64,000 nucleotides of DNA from Gammaproteobacteria bacterium. Its GTDB lineage: Bacteria; Pseudomonadota; Gammaproteobacteria; Burkholderiales; Gallionellaceae. Under the pieces are notes generated by a model, which was not told the origin of the DNA, searched no databases, and saw only the letters and a program-made list of their open reading frames with translations. Position numbers and translations under genes: made by a program. The stretch spans positions 186,001-250,000 of the forward strand of contig JAHJBC010000007.1 in NCBI GenBank assembly GCA_018813765.1, given 5' to 3'. Shown here piece after piece: positions 57,131-64,000 of the stretch; within the stretch, counting starts at the first letter, position 1, and every line of letters starts with the position of its first letter.

Positions 57131-58522
57131 ATGGCTACGATGCAAGACAATCAGACCTGGTCGGGACGTTTCAACGAGCCCGTGGCGGAACTGGTGAAGC
57201 GCTATACCGCTTCTGTGGATTTCGACAACCGCCTGGCGCTGTTCGACATTCAGGGTTCTTTGGCCCACGCGCAGATGCTGGCAAGTTGCGGCATCATCAG
57301 CGCACAGGACCTGAAAGATATCCAGCGTGGTCTGGCACAGATCGAGAACGAGATCATCGCGGGCGACTTCGTCTGGCAGCTCGACCTTGAGGACGTACAC
57401 CTGAACATCGAAAAACGCCTCACCACGCTGGTGGGCGACGCAGGCAAACGATTGCATACGGGACGTTCGCGCAACGACCAGGTCGCGACCGATATCCGCC
57501 TGTACCTGCGCAGTTCGATCGACGATATCGTCGGCCTGCTGAAAGCGTTGCAGACTTCACTGCTCGACCTGGCACACCACCACACGCACACCATCATGCC
57601 CGGCTTCACCCATCTGCAAGTGGCGCAACCGGTGAGCTTTGCGCATCACATGATGGCCTATTTCGAGATGTGCCAGCGTGACGTGGAGCGTTTCGGCGAT
57701 GCCCGCAAACGCGTGAATCGTCTGCCGCTGGGCGCCGCCGCGCTGGCCGGCACCAGTTATCCGATCAAGCGCGAGATGGTGGCCGAGCTGCTGGGCTTCG
57801 AGTCGGTGTGCCAGAACTCTCTGGATGCCGTGTCCGACCGCGACTTCGCCATCGAATTTACCGCCGCCGCCGCGCTGGTCATGACGCATCTTTCGCGTTT
57901 GTCGGAAGAATTGATTCTGTGGATGAGTCCGCGCTTCGGCTTCATCGACATTGCCGACCGTTTCTGCACCGGCTCTTCCATCATGCCGCAAAAAAAGAAC
58001 CCCGACGTGCCGGAACTGGTACGCGGCAAGACCGGGCGCGTGAACGGCCATCTGGTCGCATTGCTCACCTTGATGAAGGGCCAGCCGCTGGCCTACAACA
58101 AGGACAACCAGGAGGACAAAGAGCCGCTGTTCGATACCGTGGATACGCTCACGCAAACTTTGCGCATCTACGCCGACATGATGCGCGGCATCACCGTCAA
58201 ACCGGAAGCCATGCGCAGAGCCGCGTTGCAAGGTTACGCCACTGCAACCGATCTGGCCGACTATCTGGTAAAGAAAGGATTGCCGTTCCGCGATGCACAC
58301 GAGGCGGTCGCCCTTGCGGTGCGTCACGCCGAGCAAAAAGGCTGCGACCTCGCCGATCTCAAACTGGACGAACTGCAACTGTTCTCCAGCCTTATTGCCG
58401 ACGATGTCTATGCCGTGCTCACACTGGAAGGCTCTCTCGCTGCGCGCAACCACACTGGCGGCACCGCGCCGCAACAAGTGGAAGCGGCCATCGCACGGGC
58501 CCGCAAACTACTATCCGCCTAG
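57131..58522 (+). CDS. argH: argininosuccinate lyase
   Basis: [63 protein letters not shown]. Confidence 0.97.
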   Translation: MATMQDNQTWSGRFNEPVAELVKRYTASVDFDNRLALFDIQGSLAHAQMLASCGIISAQDLKDIQRGLAQIENEIIAGDFVWQLDLEDVHLNIEKRLTTLVGDAGKRLHTGRSRNDQVATDIRLYLRSSIDDIVGLLKALQTSLLDLAHHHTHTIMPGFTHLQVAQPVSFAHHMMAYFEMCQRDVERFGDARKRVNRLPLGAAALAGTSYPIKREMVAELLGFESVCQNSLDAVSDRDFAIEFTAAAALVMTHLSRLSEELILWMSPRFGFIDIADRFCTGSSIMPQKKNPDVPELVRGKTGRVNGHLVALLTLMKGQPLAYNKDNQEDKEPLFDTVDTLTQTLRIYADMMRGITVKPEAMRRAALQGYATATDLADYLVKKGLPFRDAHEAVALAVRHAEQKGCDLADLKLDELQLFSSLIADDVYAVLTLEGSLAARNHTGGTAPQQVEAAIARARKLLSA

Positions 58523-58544
58523 CCTGCGCAGGAATCGCAGGCAA

Positions 58545-58572
58545 AAAAACGGGCCACCTTGCGATGGCCCAG
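58545..58572 (-). terminator. intrinsic terminator downstream of prmC
   Basis: Minus strand GGGCCATCGCAAGGTGGCCCGTTTTTTT. Confidence 0.75.
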
Positions 58573-58702
58573 AATAGGAGGAGAGTATGAAAGATTGAGT
58601 TGGTTACAACTCAAGGCTCTAACAACTCAGGACGGATTGTAGGCGCGGGTTTCCGAGTTGCATATATGCCAAACGGCCTATATAACGGCCTATATCTTTC
58701 CT

Positions 58703-59596
58703 CTATACGCTATCCCTTTTTTCTCCAACAGATTGAAATACAAGATGATTTGCCATTCCCCCGCTGACTCGAGCTATACCTGCCAAATCCATTTCTGAAA
58801 ATATTTTCCAGAATCCGTTCTGGCTGAGCAAATCGCGCACTTTCTCAGCCTGATGGTAGCCATGTTCCAGCAACAGCCAGCCGCCTGTTTCGAGATATTG
58901 TCCTGCATCGCGGACGATACGACGGATATCGTCCAGACCATCCGCGCCTGCGGTTAGGGCTGAGACAGGTTCAAAGCGCACATCGCCTTGCTTGAGGTGT
59001 TTGTCACCGGCCGATATATAGGGTGGGTTGGAGACGACAAGATCGAAACGATGCGCACCCAATGCGGAGAACCAGTCGCTCTGCACAAAGCGGACGCTGT
59101 CTATTCCGAGGCGCTGTGCGTTCTCGCGCGCCACTTCCAGTGCTGCAGATGAGGCATCAACGGCTACCACCTCCGCATCCTGCCGCTCATGCGCAATCGA
59201 AATGGCGATCGCACCAGTACCCGTACCAAGATCGAGCACTCGGCATTTTCCGTGCGATGGAATTCTCTGTAGCGCCAGCTCGACCAGCAGTTCCGTTTCC
59301 GGGCGCGGGATCAGTGTGGCGGGTGTGACCTTGAAGCTCAAACCGTAGAACTCGCGTTCGCCGAGGATATGTGCGATGGGTTCGCCCTGCTGGCGCCTTT
59401 GCAACATGGCTTCATATTCAGCCTGCTTACTAACATCGAGTATCTGTTCGGGATGCGCCAGCAGATAGGCGCGGCCGACATTCAGGGCTCGCTGCAACAA
59501 CATCTGCACTTCGATGCGCGCCTCATCCCTTGCGAGCGCAATGGCTGTCGCCAGCGTGGCGCCATCCTGCGACAGGACATCACGGATACTGCGCAT
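58703..59596 (-). CDS. prmC: release factor glutamine methyltransferase
   Basis: VLDLGTGTGAIAISIAHER; DLVVSNPPYI; TLIPRPETELLVE. Confidence 0.96.
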   Translation of the reverse strand: MRSIRDVLSQDGATLATAIALARDEARIEVQMLLQRALNVGRAYLLAHPEQILDVSKQAEYEAMLQRRQQGEPIAHILGEREFYGLSFKVTPATLIPRPETELLVELALQRIPSHGKCRVLDLGTGTGAIAISIAHERQDAEVVAVDASSAALEVARENAQRLGIDSVRFVQSDWFSALGAHRFDLVVSNPPYISAGDKHLKQGDVRFEPVSALTAGADGLDDIRRIVRDAGQYLETGGWLLLEHGYHQAEKVRDLLSQNGFWKIFSEMDLAGIARVSGGMANHLVFQSVGEKRDSV

Positions 59597-59601
59597 GCGA
59601 A

Positions 59602-60684
59602 TCAGCGTTCTTCCGCCAATGCCGCGAGCTGTTCGGCCTGATGTTCGGCCATCAGCGCGTTGGTGAGTTCACCGATGTCGCCGTCCATGATCTGGTCCAT
59701 CTTGTACAGCGTGAGGTTGATGCGGTGGTCGGTGACGCGACCTTGCGGGAAGTTGTAGGTGCGGATGCGTTCGGATCTGTCACCGCTGCCGACCAGCGAT
59801 TTGCGTTCGGCGGCGATCTTGCTGTGCGCCGCCTGCTCCTGCCTGTCTTTGATCCGCGCGGCGAGCACACGCATGGCCTGTGCCTTGTTCTGGTGTTGCG
59901 AGCGACCATCCTGGCATTCAACCACGGTGCCGGTGGGCAAGTGGGTGATGCGCACGGCGGAGTCGGTCTTGTTGATGTGCTGTCCGCCTGCCCCGCTGGC
60001 GCGGAAGGTGTCGATGCGCAGGTCGGCGGGATTGAGTTCGACTTCGCCCACTTCGTCGGCCTCGGGCAGGACGGCGACGGTGCAGGCGGAGGTGTGGATG
60101 CGGCCCTGCGTCTCGGTGGCGGGCACGCGCTGCACACGGTGTGCGCCGGATTCGAACTTCAAAACGGAATACGCGCCCTGTCCGACGATGCGCGCGATGA
60201 CTTCCTTGTAGCCGCCCATCTCGCCGGGACTTTCCGAGATGATCTCAATCTGCCAGCGGCGGCGTTCGGCGAAGCGCACATACATGCGGAAGATGTCGCC
60301 CGCGAAGATGGCGGCTTCGTCGCCGCCGGTACCGGCGCGCACTTCGAGAAAGACGTTGCGGTCGTCGTTGGGGTCTTTCGGCAGCAGTTGTTTTTGCAAC
60401 TCGATTTCGAGTTGCTCCTGCTTTTCGCGCCCGGTCTTGATCTCGGCCTCGGCGAATTCCTTCATATCGGGATCGTCCGCCATCTCCTGCGCGGTGGCGA
60501 TGTCGGCCTCACAGGCTTGATAAGCGTGGTACAGCTCGACCACGGGTTCGATCTCGGTGCGTTCACGGTTGAGTTTGCGAAACGCATCCATGTCGCGCGT
60601 GGCATCTTCGCTGCTCAACAGGGAGTTGACCTCGTCCAACCGTTCGCTGAGCTGGGCGAGCTTGGATGCGATGCTCGGTTTCAT
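59602..60684 (-). CDS. prfA: peptide chain release factor 1
   Basis: [28 protein letters not shown] motif; [17 protein letters not shown]. Confidence 0.97.
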   Translation of the reverse strand: MKPSIASKLAQLSERLDEVNSLLSSEDATRDMDAFRKLNRERTEIEPVVELYHAYQACEADIATAQEMADDPDMKEFAEAEIKTGREKQEQLEIELQKQLLPKDPNDDRNVFLEVRAGTGGDEAAIFAGDIFRMYVRFAERRRWQIEIISESPGEMGGYKEVIARIVGQGAYSVLKFESGAHRVQRVPATETQGRIHTSACTVAVLPEADEVGEVELNPADLRIDTFRASGAGGQHINKTDSAVRITHLPTGTVVECQDGRSQHQNKAQAMRVLAARIKDRQEQAAHSKIAAERKSLVGSGDRSERIRTYNFPQGRVTDHRINLTLYKMDQIMDGDIGELTNALMAEHQAEQLAALAEER

Positions 60685-61934
60685 TCCGGGGTATGCAGGT
60701 GGTAGATGCGATGTATCGCATCCAGCAGCGCTTCGCGCTCGCTAGCCTGAGCCTGGTTGAGAGTCTGGGTGGGGGCGTGCAGGAATTTGTTGGTCAGCGC
60801 CGAACTCAATGCTTCCAGCACCTTTTCCGGGTTGTCGCCCTTGGATAACAGGCGCAACGCCTTTTCCACCTCGCCGCGGCGCTGGCGCTCCGCATGGTCG
60901 CGCAAGGCTCGTATGGTTGGAACTACCCCACGCGATTCCATCCAGTGGATGAATTCGTTGACGCCGGAATCGATGATGACCTCCGCTTCCTTCACCGCAC
61001 CTTGGCGCGCATCCAGACCGTCGCGCACCACTTCGGACAAGTCGTCCACGGTGTAAAGGAACACATCATCAAGTTCCGCCACTTCCTTTTCCACGTCGCG
61101 CGGCACAGCCAGATCAACGATAAACAGCGGACGGTGCTTGCGCTGTTTCAGCGCGCGTTCGACCATGCCTTTGCCGAGAATGGGCAACGGACTGGCAGTG
61201 CAGGTGACGATGATGTCGTGCTGTGCAAGTTGTTCCGGCAATTCGGCGAGTGTGATGGCATGGCCGTTGATGCGGCGCGCCAGCACTTGGGCGCGTTCGA
61301 GTGTGCGGTTGGCGACGGTGATGTGCTGGGGTTCCCGTGCTGCGAAATGCACGGCGTTAAGTTCGATCATTTCGCCGGCGCCGATGAACAGGATGCGCTG
61401 TTCGGCGATACTGGGGAAGATGCGTTCCGCCAGTTTGACGGCAGCGGCGGCCATGGAAACAAGGTTGGCGCCGATCTCGGTCTGGGTGCGCACGTCCTTC
61501 GCAACCGAGAAAGTGCGCTGGAACAGCTTGTGCAGCAGAAAACCCAATGTCCCCGCTTCTTCTGCCTGACGTACAGCCTGTTTCATCTGACCGAGGATCT
61601 GCGGTTCGCCCAGCACCATGGAATCAAGTCCGCTGGCCACGCGGAAAGCATGTTTCACCGCCTGTTCCTGCGGAAAGCGGTAGATATATGGCTCGATCTC
61701 GGCTGCTGGCAGGTGGTGATAGGATGCAAGCCAGTCCACCGCCTGAACAGGCTGCGTGGTGCTGCAATAGACCTCGGTACGGTTGCAGGTGGAAAGGATG
61801 GTGGCTTCCTTGGCGGCACCATTGTCGACCAGGTCGCGCAAAGCGCTATCCAGCGTCTCGGCATTGAACGCGATCTGTTCGCGCACAGCGAGCGGTGCGG
61901 TCTGATGGTTGATGCCAAAGGTGAATAACTGCAT
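60681..61934 (-). CDS. hemA: glutamyl-tRNA reductase
   Basis: [43 protein letters not shown]; start M at 61934. Confidence 0.96.
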   Translation of the reverse strand: MQLFTFGINHQTAPLAVREQIAFNAETLDSALRDLVDNGAAKEATILSTCNRTEVYCSTTQPVQAVDWLASYHHLPAAEIEPYIYRFPQEQAVKHAFRVASGLDSMVLGEPQILGQMKQAVRQAEEAGTLGFLLHKLFQRTFSVAKDVRTQTEIGANLVSMAAAAVKLAERIFPSIAEQRILFIGAGEMIELNAVHFAAREPQHITVANRTLERAQVLARRINGHAITLAELPEQLAQHDIIVTCTASPLPILGKGMVERALKQRKHRPLFIVDLAVPRDVEKEVAELDDVFLYTVDDLSEVVRDGLDARQGAVKEAEVIIDSGVNEFIHWMESRGVVPTIRALRDHAERQRRGEVEKALRLLSKGDNPEKVLEALSSALTNKFLHAPTQTLNQAQASEREALLDAIHRIYHLHTPE

Positions 61935-62028
61935 GGGAAAAGCGACTATCCGGTTGCGCAAAGGGGCGGATTATAGAGGCTGGGCAGGCTGAATACCAGC
62001 CGACCCAGCCTGTCATGCCCTGCCCGGA

Positions 62029-62427
62029 TTACTTCTTGGCGGGCTGCAACTGCGTCAGCGCCATCTCGGCATCGGCTTTCAGGCGACTGTCCGGGTGCTT
62101 TTTCACAAAGTCGCTGAATGCAGCCTGGGCTCCGGCCATATCGCCGGCGTCAACCAAGGAGATGGCTTTCTTGAAGGCAGCCAGTTCGACTTCATCGATG
62201 GGATTGGTGTTGGCCTCGCCCTTCCAGTAGACTTCCTCGGCATCCGCCTGCGACCCGCGCACGCCGCCAACTGCTGTCGTGGTGCTGATCTTCTTCTTGG
62301 GCGTAAGCCACTCGATCTTCTTGCGCAGACTTTCCCAAAGCGAACTGCCACCCTTGTCATCGGCGCCGTAGGCGGGACTTCCCAGAAGCAAGCCCATTGC
62401 CACAAACATCGCGATCAGTTTTTTCAT
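62029..62427 (-). CDS. small secreted protein of unknown function
   Basis: Signal peptide MKKLIAMFVAMGLLLGSPAYGA; TPR-like C-terminus. Confidence 0.65.
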   Translation of the reverse strand: MKKLIAMFVAMGLLLGSPAYGADDKGGSSLWESLRKKIEWLTPKKKISTTTAVGGVRGSQADAEEVYWKGEANTNPIDEVELAAFKKAISLVDAGDMAGAQAAFSDFVKKHPDSRLKADAEMALTQLQPAKK

Positions 62428-62476
62428 GTGAATCTCCTTGGTTGAGGTTGCCGAACTGCGCAACGATACATCCGAC

Positions 62477-64000
62477 TCAAAGCGCATTCAATAGTTCCAG
62501 TCCCAGCGCACGGTGTTCTTTCTTGACTGCGGGATCCAGTTTTTGCGCCTTGATGAATGCCGCCTTTGCATTCTTGATGTCCTTGGTCGCCTTGTAGGCG
62601 CGCGCCAGATTCACCCACACGTGCGCATCCTTGGGGGTGATCTTGGTCGCGGCCAGATAGGCCTGCTGAGCTTCCTTGTACTTGTCTTCGATCATGAATA
62701 TGTTGCCACGATTGTTCATGGCGGCAGCATTCTTCGGCTGTATGACGAGTACCTTGTCGAAATACTTCATCGCCTCTTTGCGATCTCCGGCCTTGGCCAG
62801 AATGATGCCCATCTGAAGGTGCGAATCGACGTCGTTGGGGTTTTCCTTGATCGCATTGAGATAGCGCCGAGTCTTGGTCTGGGAACTGATCTTCAGCACC
62901 GACATATGGTCGCCGGGAAACTTCTTTTCGATCTCGGCGCGCGATATCTCGCTTTGCTTCAGCGTCGAAGCGGGCAGGCTGGCCGGTTTGAAGGTTTCCC
63001 ACGACTTGTGCACGTCGAGTACGGTCAAACCGTTATCTTTCCACTTGTAATATGTCGCGGCACCTTTTTCCCAGGCCTTGATGAAGGCGCTGCCGACCAG
63101 AGTGGTCTCCACCGGTATCCACAGCGTGTCTTCATGGATCACATACATGTTGTCCATGGTGTAGCCGTCGTCATCCGCGGCGATACCAGTGGAGAACATC
63201 ATCAACATATGACCCGGCACCTCCAGCACGCGGGTATCCATACCCATGCTCTCCAGAGCCGACGAATAGAACGCCACCAGATCGTCGCAGTCGCCCGACT
63301 TGCGCTCCAGCGTCTCGCGCGGGAACTGCAGATAGTCGACGGTATGATCCTTGCCAGAACTCACCTGATAGGGGTTGCTGGGATCCTGTATGTACGTCAT
63401 TCCCAGCGTGCCCATCATGTTGAACACTGCAGCGGCCAGTTGCGCTTCGTCTTTGGTCTCCTTGAACTGGGATACCACGGAACGGGAGACGTCAATGATT
63501 GGCGTGTCCTTGGGAGTGACAAAGACGGCGAAGCGCTCGCGTTCATCCCAGGTCAGGCGGTGTTTGTCATACACGTTGACCGTCGGGTTCTTGCTGAATG
63601 TCACACGCTTGCCACCCTCGAAATAACTGGCTTCGATCAGCGCCTGCACCGAGCTGTCCTCGGTCAGCGTCAATATGCCGTTGTTAAACACCGCCTTCAA
63701 CGCGACCTCTTCGCTCTGGCCGGGCAGCAACTTGTCCAGCTTGGCCTCCGTCGGGAAATCCATGAAGTCCTTGAGCTGGAAAGTGACCTGCAGCTTCTGC
63801 ATTGTCTTGTTGGTGTTGTTGGTCAGCTTGATGCGGCCAATGCCGTCGCGCTCATAGATTTTGTAGGAATTGGAGAAGATATCGCGCAGTTGTACCACCT
63901 CGATCTCCAGCGGCGGCCGATTGAAGACCTGCGTGGTCGACTCGACGGCCGCCTTCTCTGACTCGGTCCCGTCGCTGCTGAGTACGGAGACGAAATAGGT
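62477..64000 (-). CDS. transglutaminase-like/TPR-repeat protein (runs off right edge)
   Basis: RKSGDCDDLVAFYSSALESMGMDTRVLEVPGHMLMMF transglutaminase-like core, C-terminal TPRs; frame stays open upstream of the listed start to position 64000. Confidence 0.8.
   Translation of the reverse strand, partial: TYFVSVLSSDGTESEKAAVESTTQVFNRPPLEIEVVQLRDIFSNSYKIYERDGIGRIKLTNNTNKTMQKLQVTFQLKDFMDFPTEAKLDKLLPGQSEEVALKAVFNNGILTLTEDSSVQALIEASYFEGGKRVTFSKNPTVNVYDKHRLTWDERERFAVFVTPKDTPIIDVSRSVVSQFKETKDEAQLAAAVFNMMGTLGMTYIQDPSNPYQVSSGKDHTVDYLQFPRETLERKSGDCDDLVAFYSSALESMGMDTRVLEVPGHMLMMFSTGIAADDDGYTMDNMYVIHEDTLWIPVETTLVGSAFIKAWEKGAATYYKWKDNGLTVLDVHKSWETFKPASLPASTLKQSEISRAEIEKKFPGDHMSVLKISSQTKTRRYLNAIKENPNDVDSHLQMGIILAKAGDRKEAMKYFDKVLVIQPKNAAAMNNRGNIFMIEDKYKEAQQAYLAATKITPKDAHVWVNLARAYKATKDIKNAKAAFIKAQKLDPAVKKEHRALGLELLNAL

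Overview
This 64 kb window is a dense bacterial chromosome segment with the character of a betaproteobacterium. I infer a Nitrosomonadales/Gallionellaceae-like host from gene content and synteny only. Most of it is housekeeping: porin-glnK-amtB, ubiK/yifB, metH, mpl, ubiH-pepP-murU/amgK, lptD-surA-pdxA-ksgA, thiD/thiE/hemL/engB/hemB, mltA/apaG, rpe-gph-trpEGD-relA, hemCDXY, ppc, algZR-like LytTR system, argH, prmC/prfA/hemA. I see no rRNA, tRNA, CRISPR array, prophage or intact transposon. The less ordinary content includes: (i) a sigma54 promoter plus two tandem NtrC-like dyads upstream of the porin-glnK-amtB operon; (ii) a small palindromic repeat element inserted in frame (exactly 35 codons) inside metH; (iii) a 12-codon ORF with two Trp codons (MKPNNLLCWRWC*) followed by mutually exclusive hairpins upstream of trpE; (iv) a highly structured leader/repeat region upstream of hemB; (v) an unexplained, hairpin-rich ~500 bp gap between ppc and the LytTR regulator; (vi) a MITE-like inverted-repeat element between pdxA and ksgA; (vii) a Ser/Thr kinase-REC-REC fusion overlapping a histidine kinase gene; (viii) a cyclase-FHA protein; (ix) three hemerythrin-domain genes around a TrpB2; (x) a RelA that stops before its ACT domain. 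All family assignments are from reading the translations by eye; no database search was run.
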